From Paraescarpia echinospica (lineage: Eukaryota > Annelida > Polychaeta > Sabellida > Siboglinidae), in NCBI GenBank assembly GCA_020002185.1, contig CM034531.1, positions 81,301,360 through 81,365,359 on the forward strand: DNA of 64,000 nt, read 5' to 3'. Position 1 is the first letter of the stretch; each line of letters begins with the position of its first letter. The translations under genes were made by a program, and so were the position numbers. The notes beneath the pieces were generated by a model, which worked only from the letters and a program-made list of their open reading frames with translations, was not told where the DNA came from and did not search any database. Of the stretch, positions 47,401-58,090 are shown in pieces.

Positions 47401-50400
47401 GAAGTCACAAACAGCAAATTAACTTATTTTCTGTATCATCGTAAAGATACTATAATCTACAAGCATGTTGCTAAGTGTACACATCAATTGCTTTTACTTT
47501 TTTGAGTTATTGTGATCAAGATAGCAATGCCACCTGCACATATGCCATTGTATATATGCAGACACTTTGAATAGTTTTCAGGTTGTGGCTGTTTGTATGT
47601 AATAAATTACTGAGCACTATAATAAATAATACAATTATCTCACAGAAAGACGCTTCCACGATTCCAAGAAACAACCTAACATCTTCAGTGTAATAGCTCT
47701 GGCTTTTACATAAACTAGAGTACCGAGGTTCTCTTTAAAAACCAAGTACACTGTACCAAGGTTGTCTTTAAAAACCAAGTACCAGGTTGTCTATAAAACT
47801 AGGCTAGTGATCATAATTTATCAAGACGAAATGGTGGAGGAATTTGAGTTTGACTCAGATTTCAATGCAGTGCCTTTTGAGGGTTGGTCGGATTTAAGTC
47901 TTGGAGATTTGGTGTTGGATAAATTTTCAGTTTTCAGAATTATGGCAACATTACCTTTCTGTACAAAATGGTTAGATTCGATTGCTTCTGATTGTAGGAT
48001 CACATTGCAGTGCATTTGGGATTGTTTCCTAAGATTGATTATTTCTAGATATCTATTGGCAATATATGTGGCTTTAATGTGAGGTTTATACTTCTTGGAC
48101 TGGTACGTGGTGTTTCATGTGAGGTCTATGTTTGTGTTTTAGACTTCCTGGACTGGTACGAGGTGTTTCATATGAGGTCTATGTTTGTGTTTAGACTTCC
48201 TGGACTGGTACGAGGTGTTTCATGTGAGGTCTATGTTTGTGTTTAGACTTCCTGGAGTGGTACAAGGTGTTTCATGTGAGGTCTATGTTTGTGTTTAGAT
48301 TTCTTAGACTGGTACGAGGTGTTTCATGTGAGGTCTATGTTTGTGTTTAGACTTCTTAGACTGGTACGAGGTGTTTCATGTGAGGTCTATGTTTGTGTTT
48401 AGACTTTTTGGACTGGTACGAGGTGTTTCATGTGAGATCTATGTTTGTGTTTATACTTCCTGGACTGGAACGAGGTTTTTCATGTGAGGTCTATGTTTGT
48501 GTTTAGACTTCCTGGAGTGGTACGAGGTGTTTCATGTGAGGTCTGTTTGTGTTTAGACTTCCTGGACTGGTACGAGGTATTTCATGTGAGATCTATGTTT
48601 ATGTTTAGACTTCTTGGACTGGTACGACGTGTTTCATGTGAGGTCTATGTATGTGTTTAAACTTCCTGCAGTGGTACGAAGTGTTTCATGTGAGGTCTAT
48701 GTTTGTGTTTATACTTCCTGGAGTGGTACGAGGTGTTTCATGTCAGGTCTATGTTTGTGTTTAAACTTCCTGCAGTGCTACGAAGTGTTTCATGTGAGGT
48801 CTATGTTTGTGTTTATACTTCCTGGAGTGGTACGAGGCGTTTCATGTGAGGTCTATGTTTGTGTTTAGACTTCCTGGACTGGTACGATGTATTTCATGTG
48901 AGATCTATGTTTGTGTTTAGACTTCTTGGACTGGTACGAGGTATTTCATGTGAGTTGTATGTTTGTGTTTAGACTTCCTGAAGTGGTACGAGGTGTTTCA
49001 TATGAGGTCTATGTTTGTGTTTACACTTCCTGGAGTGGTATGAGGTGTTTCATGTGAGGTCTATGTTTGTGTTTAGACTTCTTGGACTGGTACGAGGTGT
49101 TTCATGTGATGTCTATGTTTGTGTTTAGACTTCCTGAAGTGGTACGAGGTGTTTCATATGAGGTCTATGTTTGTGTTTACACTTCCTGGAGTGGTACAAT
49201 GTGTTTCATGTGAGGTCTATGTTTGTGTTTATACTTTTTGGACTGGTACAAGGTGTTTCATGTGAGATCTATGTTTGTGTTTATACTTCCTCGACTGGTA
49301 CAAGGTGTTTCATGTGAGGTCTATATTTGTGTTTAGACTTCCTGAAGTGGTACGAGGTGTTTCATATGAGGTCTATGTTTGTGTTTACACTTCCTGGAGT
49401 GGTACAATGTGTTTCATGTGAGGTCTATGTTTGTGTTTAGACTTCCTGGACTGGTACGAGGTGTTTCATGTGAGGTCTATGTTTGTGTTTAGACTTCCTG
49501 GAGTGGTACGAGGTGTTTCATGTGAGGTCTATGTTTGTGTTTAGACTTCCTGGAGTGGTACGAGGTATTTCATGTGAGGTCTATGTTTGTGTTTAGATTT
49601 CTTAGACTGGTACGAGGTGTTTCATGTGAGGTCTATGTTTGTGTTTAGACTTCTTAGACTGGTACGAGGTGTTTCATGTGAGGTCTATGTTTGTGTTTAG
49701 ACTTTTTGGACTGGTACGAGGTGTTTCATGTGAGATCTATGTTTGTGTTTATACTTCCTGGACTGGAACGAGGTGTTTCATGTGAGGTCTATGTTTGTGT
49801 TTAGACTTCCTGGAGTGGTACGAGGTGTTTCATGTGAGGTCTGTTTGTGTTTAGACTTCCTGGACTGGTACGAGGTATTTCATGTGAGATCTATGTTTAT
49901 GTTTAGACTTCTTGGACTGGTACGACGTGTTTCATGTGAGGTCTATGTTTGTGTTTAAACTTCCTGCAGTGGTACGAAGTGTTTCATGTGAGGTCTATGT
50001 TTGTGTTTATACTTCCTGGAGTGGTACGAGGTGTTTCATGTCAGGTCTATGTTTGTGTTTAAACTTCCTGCAGTGCTACGAAGTGTTTCATGTGAGGTCT
50101 ATGTTTGTGTTTATACTTCCTGGAGTGGTACGAGGCATTTCATGTGAGGTCTATGTTTGTGTTTAGACTTCCTGGAGTGGTACGAGGTGTTTCATGTCAG
50201 GTCTATGTTTGTGTTTATACTTCCTGGAGTGGTACGAGGCGTTTCATGTGAGGTCTATGTTTGTGTTTATACTTCCTGGAGTGGTATGAGGTGTTTCATG
50301 TGAGGTCTATGTTTGTGTTTAGACTTCCTGGACTGGTACGAGGTATTTCATGTGAGTTCTATGTTTGTGTTTAGACTTCCTGAAGTGGTACGAGGTGTTT

Positions 50401-53400
50401 CATATGAGGTCTATGTTTGTGTTTAGACTTCCTGGACTGGGACGAGGTGTTTCATGTGAGGTCTATGTTTGTGTTTAGACTTCCTGGACTGGTACGAGGT
50501 ATTTCATGTGAGTTCTATGTTTGTGTTTAGACTTCCTGAAGTGGTACGAGGTGTTTCATATGAGGTCTATGTTTGTGTTTACACTTCCTGGAGTGGTATG
50601 AAGTGTTTCATGTGAGGTCTATGTTTGTGTTTAGACTTCCTGGACTGGTACGATGTATTTCATGTGAGATCTATGTTTGTGTTTAGACTTCTTGGACTGG
50701 TACGAGGTGTTTCATGTGATGTCTATGTTTGTGTTTAGACTTCCTGAAGTGGTACGAGGTGTTTCATATGAGGTCTATGTTTGTGTTTACACTTCCTGGA
50801 GTGGTACAATGTGTTTCATGTGAGGTCTATGTTTGTGTTTATACTTTTTGGACTGGTACAAGGTGTTTCATGTGAGATCTATGTTTGTGTTTATACTTCC
50901 TCGACTGGTACAAGGTGTTTCATGTGAGGTCTATATTTGTGTTTAGACTTCTTGCACTGGTATGAGGTGTTTCACGTGAGGTCTATGTTTGTGTTTAGAC
51001 TTCCTGGACTGGTACGAGGTGTTTCATGTGAGGTCTATGTTTGTGTTTAGACTTCCTGGACTGGTACAAGGTGTTTCATGTGAGATCTATGTTTGTGTTT
51101 ATACTTCCTCGACTGGTACAAGGTGTTTCATGTGAGGTCTATATTTGTGTTTAGACTNNNNNNNNNNNNNNNNNNNNNNNNNNNNNNNNNNNNNNNNNNN
51201 NNNNNNNNNNNNNNNNNNNNNNNNNNNNNNNNNNNNNNNNNNNNNNNNNNNNNNNNNNNNNNNNNNNNNNNNNNNNNNNNNNNNNNNNNNNNNNNNNNNN
51301 NNNNNNNNNNNNNNNNNNNNNNNNNNNNNNNNNNNNNNNNNNNNNNNNNNNNNNNNNNNNNNNNNNNNNNNNNNNNNNNNNNNNNNNNNNNNNNNNNNNN
51401 NNNNNNNNNNNNNNNNNNNNNNNNNNNNNNNNNNNNNNNNNNNNNNNNNNNNNNNNNNNNNNNNNNNNNNNNNNNNNNNNNNNNNNNNNNNNNNNNNNNN
51501 NNNNNNNNNNNNNNNNNNNNNNNNNNNNNNNNNNNNNNNNNNNNNNNNNNNNNNNNNNNNNNNNNNNNNNNNNNNNNNNNNNNNNNNNNNNNNNNNNNNN
51601 NNNNNNNNNNNNNNNNNNNNNNNNNNNNNNNNNNNNNNNNNNNNNNNNNNNNNNNNNNNNNNNNNNNNNNNNNNNNNNNNNNNNNNNNNNNNNNNNNNNN
51701 NNNNNNNNNNNNNNNNNNNNNNNNNNNNNNNNNNNNNNNNNNNNNNNNNNNNNNNNNNNNNNNNNNNNNNNNNNNNNNNNNNNNNNNNNNNNNNNNNNNN
51801 NNNNNNNNNNNNNNNNNNNNNNNNNNNNNNNNNNNNNNNNNNNNNNNNNNNNNNNNNNNNNNNNNNNNNNNNNNNNNNNNNNNNNNNNNNNNNNNNNNNN
51901 NNNNNNNNNNNNNNNNNNNNNNNNNNNNNNNNNNNNNNNNNNNNNNNNNNNNNNNNNNNNNNNNNNNNNNNNNNNNNNNNNNNNNNNNNNNNNNNNNNNN
52001 NNNNNNNNNNNNNNNNNNNNNNNNNNNNNNNNNNNNNNNNNNNNNNNNNNNNNNNNNNNNNNNNNNNNNNNNNNNNNNNNNNNNNNNNNNNNNNNNNNNN
52101 NNNNNNNNNNNNNNNNNNNNNNNNNNNNNNNNNNNNNNNNNNNNNNNNNNNNNNNNNAGAGTAAGAAATGTTTGGGCTAGGTGTAAGAAACATTTGGTCC
52201 AAGAGTAAGATATGTTTGGACTAGGGACAAGACAAGAAACATTTGGTCCAAAAGTAAGAAATGCTTGGGTTAGGGCCAAGACACATTTTGGTCCAAGACT
52301 AAGGAATATTTGGGCTAGGGGCAAGAAACATTTGGGCCATGGGCAAGAAACGTTTGGGCCAGGAGTTCGAAACATTTGGGCCAGAGTCAAGAAATGTTTG
52401 GGCCAGGAGCAAGAAACGTTTGAGCCAGAGGCAAGAAACATTTGGGCCAGGGTCAAGAAACATTTGGGCCAGGGGCAAGAAACATATGGGCCAGGGGTAA
52501 GAAACATTTGAGCCAGGGACAAGAAACGTTTGGGCCAGAGGCAAGAAACATTTTGCTCAGGGTGAGGAAGTTGAGAATCTTTTAGTAACTTGTGTCCATT
52601 CTCTGATCACTGCCACTTTCTCATTGTATGTTGTGTTTGATGACTCGTCCTTCCTAAACATTGGTACTAACTGTGACATTAATTGTTCAACAGGGGACGA
52701 ACGGTTCACAATTATGGGACACAGCTTTTGCCATCCAGGCTTTGCTGGAGGTAGGTCAATTCTCTGGTTACATGGTGTTTGCCATCCAGGCTTTGCTGGA
52801 GGTAGGTCAATTCTCTGGTTATATGGTGTTTGCCATCCAGGCTTTGCTGGATGTAGGTCAGTTCTCTGATTACATGGTGTTTGCCATCCAGGCTTTGCTG
52901 GAGGTAGGTCAATTCTCTGGGTATATGGTGTTTGCCATCCAGGCTTTGCTGGAGGTAGGTCAATTCTCTGGTTACATGGTGTTTGCCATCCAGGCTTTGC
53001 TGGAGGTAGGTCAATTCTCTGGTTACATGGTGTTTGCCATCCAGGCTTTGCTGGAGGTAGGTCAATTCTCTGGTTATATGGTGTTTGCCATCCAGGCTTT
53101 GCTGGATGTAGGTCAGTTCTCTGATTACATGGTGTTTGCCATCCAGGCTTTGCTGGAGGTAGGTCAATTCTCTGGGTATATGGTGTTTGCCATCCAGGCT
53201 TTGCTGGAGGTAGGTCAATTCTCTGGTTACATGGTGTTTGCCATCCAGGCTTTGCTGGAGGTAGGTCAATTCTCTGGTTACATGGTGTTTGCCATCCAGG
53301 CTTTGCTGGAGGTAGGTCAATTCTCTGGTTATATGGTGTTTGCCATCCATGCTTTGCTGGAGGTAGGTCAATTCTCTGGTTATATGGTGTTTGCCATCCA

Positions 53401-55031
53401 GGCTTTGCTGGAAGTAGGTCAATTCTCTGGTTAATGACATTTACATTTGTTTGTTTGGATCACATTTTCTGATTATAAAATCATGTTATAATCTCATTGC
53501 TGGCTATTCTTACATCTCCCTTGCCCAGATTGTTTTTTTTTATCCACAATAAAAATATTTTGTATGTAGCTGGCAAATGTATCTGAACAGCAAGGATAAC
53601 ATTCATCAACAGATAATGAGGAAATAACAAAATTATTACAAAACACTTGGGCCATCGAGAAGTTATAATGGAGTTTATACTATGATTTTACAATAAGACA
53701 TGCCATGTTTTTACACTCTCGTTTCATAATATCTGTAGACCAAGATATACAGTATGTCTTTCTTGGATGGCAGTCATTGAACGAGTGTGTTTGGGGCAGA
53801 AATGTGTGGTGAATGTTTTGGTCTAACTTTTTTGTGTACATGGAATGTAATTAAAAAAACGTGGACATAGACACACCAGACAACACTGGCTGCGATGGCT
53901 CCTAAACATCTCAAACATTCCAGTATACTAGTGACCCAAAGGGAAATAATAACATAGTAGAATTAATGTTTGCTGGAATCACACACAAATAATATGCAAC
54001 AGTTTTAGTTCTATGTGTGCTGGTGTTTGTTTATGGCACACAGCCATGAATGAGAGATGGAAGAAGGAAGGTGATCTATAAAGTGTTGTAAATGAGAGAT
54101 GGAAGAAGGAAGGTGATCTATAAAGTGTTGTAAATGAGAGATGGAAGAAGGAAGGTGATCTATAAAGTGATGTGAATAAGAGGTGGAAAAAGGAAGGTGA
54201 ATTATAAAGTGATGTGAATGAGCGATGGAAGAAGGAAGGTGATTTATAAAGTGATGTGAATGAGAGGTGGAAGTGTGTGTTTTCTTCAGTGCAGGTCGGC
54301 CAATCGCATTGTGTGTTGTCTTCAGTGTGGGGCAGCCAATATATTGTGTGTTGTCTTCAGTGTGGACAGCCAGTCATATTGTGTGTTGTCTTCAGTGCGA
54401 AGCTGACACTATGAGGAGGTATGAGAGATGTCTGGATCAGGCTCATGCCTGGATGAAGTTGACACAAGTCCCAGACAATCCGCCCAACTACAGCAAGTAC
54501 TACCGACAGATGAACAAGGTGGGTGCAACAGTGCATTGTTGTTTACAAGTGATACAACTAGTTCTAATTATTCCATCAACAATTCTATTAATAGATCATC
54601 TTTCTGCAAAATCATTGCAAACATTCATTGTGTCTTTATGCAGTGTTACGTAGAATTAGCTGAACCACGTAATAGGAATGTCTACTGATAGGGGTAAGTT
54701 ATTATATACATAGCACCTGTACGCCAGCAATCTTTTCGGTCTTAATGCAGGTCTCCATAGATCAGTCATCTTGTATTAACTGTACAATTATATTCATGAA
54801 CTATCAAAATAAAATCTCTCATTCTCTCTCTCCCTCCCTCCCTCCCTTCAGTCTATGCCGACCGTCTGTTTCTCTGTGTAGGGGGCGTTTCCCTTCAGCA
54901 CCCGGGACTGCGGGTGGATCGTGGCGGACTGCACCGCAGAGGGCCTCAAGAGTGTCATGTACCTGCAGGAGAAGTGTCGCTTCCTTCGCCAGTACATTCC
55001 CACAGAGCGACTCTACGACAATGTCGACGTG
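35216..55031 (+). CDS. LSS: Lanosterol synthase (LSS), 5' two thirds, 3' end outside window
   Basis: Ten exons (listed separately) join in frame and match animal oxidosqualene cyclase from its N-terminus through the catalytic acid. The enzyme, on the ER membrane, cyclises 2,3-oxidosqualene to lanosterol. Seen: [20 protein letters not shown] (exon 1), the QW-type [18 protein letters not shown] (exon 2), SGGWGL (exon 3), [12 protein letters not shown] (exon 6), [16 protein letters not shown] (exon 9) and VADCTAE with the catalytic Asp (exon 11). Phases agree from exon 1 to 7 (cumulative 961 nt). About 83 codons between exon 7 and exon 9 are missing and should fall in or next to the N gap. The N-terminus is about 20 residues longer than in human LSS. 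The remaining ~230 codons lie right of the window. Introns carry exon-edge arrays. Confidence 0.95.
35438..35937. repeat. 57-bp array copied from the LSS exon 1 donor
   Basis: The exon's own end plus eight further units; each contains aactgcatgccctagggtgt + gacacg|gtagg (about 26 exon bases and the donor), then ttcactatattctatttcat. Units differ at several sites; the GT survives in most. Confidence 0.96.
35940..36905. other. LSS intron 1, unique part
   Basis: AT-rich intron; nothing recognised. Confidence 0.6.
36908..37046 (+). CDS. LSS: LSS exon 2
   Basis: 139 bp; acceptor cttacag|AGC, donor CCCCAG|GTCAAA. It reads [40 protein letters not shown] and PLFLTP. The donor is followed by an array made of its own sequence. 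Confidence 0.95.
37028..37510. repeat. 41-bp array copied from the LSS exon 2 donor
   Basis: About 12 units of ctcttcctcaccccaggtca plus aacacatacatctgttgttat; the exon end is CTCTTCCTCACCCCAG|GTCAAACAC. Exon bases, donor and first intron bases recur in nearly every unit. Confidence 0.96.
37515..39815. other. LSS intron 2, unique part with a diverged dispersed repeat
   Basis: About 38390-38545 resembles 45525-45665 (both have ccatggaaacNNgNgtctg followed by ttcaatatat and a shared end), an old dispersed repeat. The motif TGTCGCGTCTGTCA occurs at 38194, 38368 and 39221 and, inverted with one change, at 39556. No exon seen. Confidence 0.55.
39815..40343. repeat. ~38-43-bp array copied from the LSS exon 3 acceptor
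   Basis: About 12 units of gtctgtgtctaggtctggtg plus gtcatgtgactagtgatgtt. The junction is tgtctag|GTCTGGTAGTCGTGTG, so units copy the acceptor and about 16 exon bases. Confidence 0.95.
40328..40436 (+). CDS. LSS: LSS exon 3
   Basis: 109 bp; acceptor tgtctag|GT, donor GGGGCT|GTGAGT. It completes Gly and reads [36 protein letters not shown]. Confidence 0.96.
40900..42250. repeat. 42-bp array in LSS intron 3
   Basis: About 32 units of ggttaatccaaccagcgtct plus gttacgttgccaacagccttac. The unit length is a multiple of three, giving three long open frames (448-465 codons). It is not at an exon edge (218 bp from exon 4). Variant sub-blocks (ttttt, ttatg, cttacg) are clustered. Confidence 0.97.
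42468..42589 (+). CDS. LSS: LSS exon 4
   Basis: 122 bp; acceptor gtcgcag|GC, donor ACTTG|GTGCGT. It reads [40 protein letters not shown]. Its last 34 bases and the donor are duplicated once in the intron. Confidence 0.95.
42556..42705. repeat. Two-copy duplication over the LSS exon 4 donor
   Basis: The last ~34 exon bases (cttgtccgctgccgcacact, gctgcataaacttg), the donor gtgcgtcat and tttggtttattaaagggtta recur at about 42639-42705 with a few changes (gctgccacacgctgctgcat). Confidence 0.94.
42706..43452. repeat. ~16-bp array in LSS intron 4
   Basis: Many imperfect units of tcacaatgtggcagtg with local variants (tgtgacaatatggcagtttg). It does not contain an exon edge. Confidence 0.95.
43845..43941 (+). 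CDS. LSS: LSS exon 5
   Basis: 97 bp; acceptor ccctag|GTGG, donor GATGTG|GTCAGT. It reads [39 protein letters not shown] is conserved in the family. Confidence 0.95.
43926..44172. repeat. 21-bp array copied from the LSS exon 5 donor
   Basis: About 11 units of gtcagtagccacagagatgtg; the exon ends CCAGAGATGTG|GTCAGTAGC, so about ten exon bases plus the donor are in each unit. Confidence 0.95.
44487..44806. mobile_element. Foldback element (LSS intron 5)
   Basis: About 75-80 bp at 44487-44566 recur inverted at 44731-44806 with about 80% identity (gccttcatcggcgttgtac against tacaacgctgatgaaggc). Each arm also has its own small palindrome (gtcatgtga...tcacatgac). The middle ~160 bp has no coding frame. 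A MITE or similar hairpin element is likely. Confidence 0.7.
45690..46087. repeat. Worn ~55-bp array at the LSS exon 6 acceptor
   Basis: Units of aagacttgtaacaacataga plus catgacctttgaccttgtcc and tggggtaggttg, interrupted at about 45846-45975. The last unit leads into the acceptor ttgggtag|GTTGACA; earlier units carry ggggtaggttg, so only four or five exon bases are shared. Confidence 0.85.
46088..46223 (+). CDS. LSS: LSS exon 6
   Basis: 136 bp; acceptor ttgggtag|GTTG, donor AGAAAG|GTTGGT. It reads [52 protein letters not shown] is a hallmark of animal and fungal lanosterol synthase. Confidence 0.96.
46810..46918 (+). CDS. LSS: LSS exon 7
   Basis: 109 bp; acceptor gctgtag|GAG, donor TTACT|GTGAGT. 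It reads [36 protein letters not shown]. It ends one base into a codon; the copied exon start in the next array (ACTTCCTGG...) supplies the two bases needed. Confidence 0.95.
46920..48068. other. LSS intron 7, unique part
   Basis: At about 47400-47560 a weak match to the R1 family (atcgtaaagataNNataatct, gttgctaagtgtacac, gagttattg). A 107-codon + frame at 47762-48082 has no recognisable family and leads into the array. No LSS exon is seen here. Confidence 0.5.
48068..51157. repeat. 52-bp array carrying an LSS exon start, runs into the gap
   Basis: About 58 units of gtttagacttcctggactgg plus tacgaggtgtttcatgtgag and gtctatgtttgt. Each has an acceptor-like tttgtgtttag|AC followed by TTCCTGGACTGGTACGAG (FLDWYE). 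With exon 7 this reads NIGYYFLDWYE, aligned with the expected LSS sequence at that point. Blocks of many units are duplicated: 48440-48830 recurs at 49740-50130. Confidence 0.95.
51158..52157. other. Assembly gap, 1,000 N
   Basis: Exactly 1,000 Ns, so the size may be nominal. The gap follows a 3-kb array, a usual cause of assembly failure. About 83 LSS codons are missing between exons 7 and 9 and are expected here. Confidence 0.98.
52158..52560. repeat. ~21-bp array right of the gap
   Basis: Units of agaaacatttgggccagggg ca with substitutions; it begins in the gap and fades at 52560. Confidence 0.95.
52694..52750 (+). CDS. LSS: LSS exon 9
   Basis: 57 bp, 19 codons, phase 0; acceptor tcaacag|GGG, donor CTGGAG|GTAGGT. 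It reads [19 protein letters not shown], matching the [14 protein letters not shown] block of human LSS almost residue for residue. Confidence 0.96.
52728..53434. repeat. 51-bp array copied from the LSS exon 9 donor
   Basis: The exon end plus 13 further units of gccatccaggctttgctgga g|gtaggtcaattctctggtta. 21 exon bases and the donor are in every unit. The unit is 17 codons with no stop, so read-through stays in frame for the whole array. A five-unit block (255 bp, marked by ctggatgtaggtcagttctc) is itself duplicated. Confidence 0.97.
53435..54035. other. LSS intron 9, unique part
   Basis: AT-rich intron, no feature recognised. Confidence 0.6.
54047..54270. repeat. 43-bp array in LSS intron 9
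   Basis: Five units of aatgagagatggaagaagga plus aggtgatctataaagtgttgt. No exon sequence. Confidence 0.94.
54273..54407. repeat. Three-copy ~37-bp repeat at the LSS exon 10 acceptor
   Basis: Units of attgtgtgttgtcttcagtg plus tggggcagccaatat; the true junction is ttgtgtgttgtcttcag|TGCGAAGCTGAC. The acceptor and polypyrimidine tract are copied; the exon part is only loosely similar. Confidence 0.88.
54396..54518 (+). CDS. LSS: LSS exon 10
   Basis: 123 bp, 41 codons, phase 0; acceptor gtcttcag|TGC, donor AACAAG|GTGGGT. It reads [20 protein letters not shown] then [20 protein letters not shown]. The length fits the family without a gap after exon 9. Confidence 0.95.
54882..55031 (+). CDS. LSS: LSS exon 11 (catalytic Asp)
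   Basis: 150 bp, 50 codons, phase 0; acceptor ctgtgtag|GGG, donor GACGTG|GTAAAT. It reads [20 protein letters not shown], then [20 protein letters not shown] and [10 protein letters not shown]. The Asp of DCTAE is the proton donor that opens the epoxide in this family. Following exons are not in the window. Confidence 0.97.
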
Positions 55032-58000
55032 GTAAATATAACAAGATTATATCCTCAAAAAGTACAACCCCACGGAGCGACTCTATGACGGTGTGGATGT
55101 GGTAAATATAACAAGATTATATCCTCAAATAGTACAACCCCACAGAGCGACCCTATGACAGTGTGGATGTGGTAAATATAACAAGATTATATCCTCAAAT
55201 AGTACATCCCCACGGAGTGACTCTATGACAGTGTGGATGTGGTAAATATAACAAGATTATATCCTCAAATAGTACATCCCCACGGAGCGACCCTATGACA
55301 GTGTGGATGTGGTAAATATAACAAGATTATATCCTCAAATAATACATCCCCACGGAGCGACTCTATGACAGTGTGAATGTGATAAATATAATAAGATTAT
55401 ATCATCAAATAATACATCCCCATGGAGCGACTATATGACAGTGTGGATGTGGTAAATATAACAAGATTATATCCTCAAATAGTACATCCACACGGAGCGA
55501 CTCTATGACAGTGTGGATGTGGTAAATATAACAAGATTATATCCTCAAATAGTACATCCCCACGGAGCGACCCTATGACAGTGTGGATGTGGTAAATATA
55601 ACAAGATTATATCCTCAAATAGTACATCCCCACGGAGCGACTCTATGACAGTGTGAATGTGATAAATATAATAAGATTATATCATCAAATAATACATCCC
55701 CATGGAGCGACTATATGACAGTGTGGATGTGGTAAATATAACAAGATTATATCCTCAAATAGTACATCCACACGGAGCGACTCTATGACAGTGTGGATGT
55801 GGTAAATATAACAAGATTATATCCTCAAATAGTACATCCCCACGGAGCGACCCTATGACAGTGTGGATGTGGTAAATATAACAAGATTATATCCTCAAAT
55901 AATACATCCCCACGGAGCGACTCTATGACAGTGTGAATGTCATAAATATAACAAGATTATATCATCAAATAATACATCCCCACGGAGCGACTCTATGACA
56001 GTGTGAATGTCATAAATATAACAAGATTATATCATCAAATAATACATCCCCATGGAGCGACTCTATGACAGTGTGGATGTGGTAAATATAACAAGATTAT
56101 ATCATCAAATAATACATCCCCATGGAGCGACTCTATGACAGTGTGAATGTCATAAATATAACAAGATTATATCCTCAAATAATACATCCCCACGGAGCGA
56201 CTCTATGACAGTGTGAATGTCATAAATATAACAAGATTATATCATCAAATAATACATCCCCACGGAGCGACTCTATGACAGTGTGAATGTCATAAATATA
56301 ACAAGATTATATCATCAAATAATACATCCCCATGGAGCGACTCTATGACAGCGTGGATGTGGTAAATATAACAAGATTATATCATCAAATAATACATCCC
56401 CACGGAGCGACTCTATGACAGTGTGGATGTGGTAAATATAACAAGATTATATCCTCAAATTGTACATCCCCACGGAGCGACTCTATGACAGTGTGGACGT
56501 GGTAAATATAACAAGATTATATCCTCAAATAATACATCCCCACGGAGCGACTCTATGACAGTGTGGATGTGGTAAATATAACAAGATTATATCCTCAAAT
56601 AGTACATCCCCACGGAGCGACTCTATGACAGTGTGGATGTGGTAAATATCACAAAATTATATCCTCAAATAGTACATCCACACGGAGCGACTCTATGACA
56701 GTGTGGATGTGGTAAATATAACAAGATTATATCCTCAAATAATACATCTCCACGGAGCGACTCTATGACAATGTGGATGTGGTAAATATAACAAGATTAT
56801 ATCCTCAAATAATACATCCCCACGGAGCGACTCTATGACAGTGTGGATGTGGTAAATATAACAAGATTATATCCTCAAATAGTACATCCCCACGGAGCGA
56901 CTCTATGACAGTGTGGATGTGGTAAATATCACAAGATTATATCCTCAAATAGTACATCCCACGGAGTGACTCTATGACAGTGTGGATGTGGTAAATATAA
57001 CAAGGTTATATCCTCAAATAATACATCCCCACGGAGCGACTCTGACAGTGTGGATGTGGTAAATATCACAAGATTATATCCTCAAATAGTACATCCCCAC
57101 GGAGCGACTCTATGACGGTGTGGATGTGGTAAATATCACAAGATTATATCCTCAAATAGTACATCCCCACGGAGCGACTCTATGACGGTGTGGATGTGGT
57201 AAATATAACAAGATTATATCCTCAAATAATACATCCCCACAGAGCGACCCTATGACAGTGTGGATGTGGTAAATATCACAAGATTATATCCTCAAATAAT
57301 ACATCCCCACGGAGCGACTCTATGACAGTGTGGATGTGGTAAATATAACAAGATTATATCCTCAAATAATACATCCCCACGGAGCGACTCTATGACAGTG
57401 TGGATGTGGTAAATATTACAAGATTATATCCTCAAATAATACATCCCCACGGAGCGACCCTATGACAGTGTGGACGTGGGAAATATAACAAGATTATATC
57501 CTCAAATGGTAATCCCCACGGAGCGACCCTATGACTGTGTGGATGTGGTAAATATAACAAGATTATATCCTCAAATAATACATCCCCATGAAACGACTCT
57601 ATGACAGTGTGAACGTGGTAAATATAACAAGATTATATCCTCAAATAGTACTTCCCCACGGAGCGACTCTATGACAGTGTGGATGTGGTAAATATAACAA
57701 GATTATATCATCAAATAGTACTTCCCCACGGAGCGACTCTATGACAGTGTGGATGTGGTAAATATAACAAGATTATATCCTCAAATAGTACATCCCCACG
57801 CAGCGACTCTATGACAGTGTGGATGTGGTAAATATAACAAGATTATATCCTCAAATAGTACATCCCCACGCAGCGACTCTATGACAGTGTGGATGTGGTA
57901 AATATAACAAGATTATATCATCAAATAGTACTTCCCCACGGAGCGACTCTATGACAGTGTGGATGTGGTAAATATAACAAGATTATATCCTCAAATAGTA

Positions 58001-58090
58001 CATCCCCACGCAGCGACTCTATGACAGTGTGGACGTGGTAAATATAACAAGATTATATCCTCAAATGGTATATCCCCACAGCGACCCTAT
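54991..58090. repeat. 70-bp array copied from the LSS exon 11 donor
   Basis: About 44 units: agtacatccccacggagcga, ctctatgacagtgtggatgt, g|gtaaatataacaagatta, tatcctcaaat. The exon ends with the same ~40 bases (CAGTACATTCCCACAGAGCG onward), so each unit carries about 13 codons of exon plus the donor GTAAAT. Confidence 0.97.

Noticed and set aside
47762..48082. 107-codon forward frame before the 52-bp array
   Set aside because: No similarity to LSS or any family I recognise; lies in an LSS intron.
51093..52522. Frames of 340-460 codons across 51.1-52.5 kb
   Set aside because: They consist mainly of undetermined bases in the N gap.
74..53434. Selection to keep exon-edge arrays translatable
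   Set aside because: Read-through stays open in some arrays (LANCL, CYP51 exon 7, LSS exons 2 and 9) but hits stops early in others (LSS exons 1, 4, 5 and 11), so no consistent signal.
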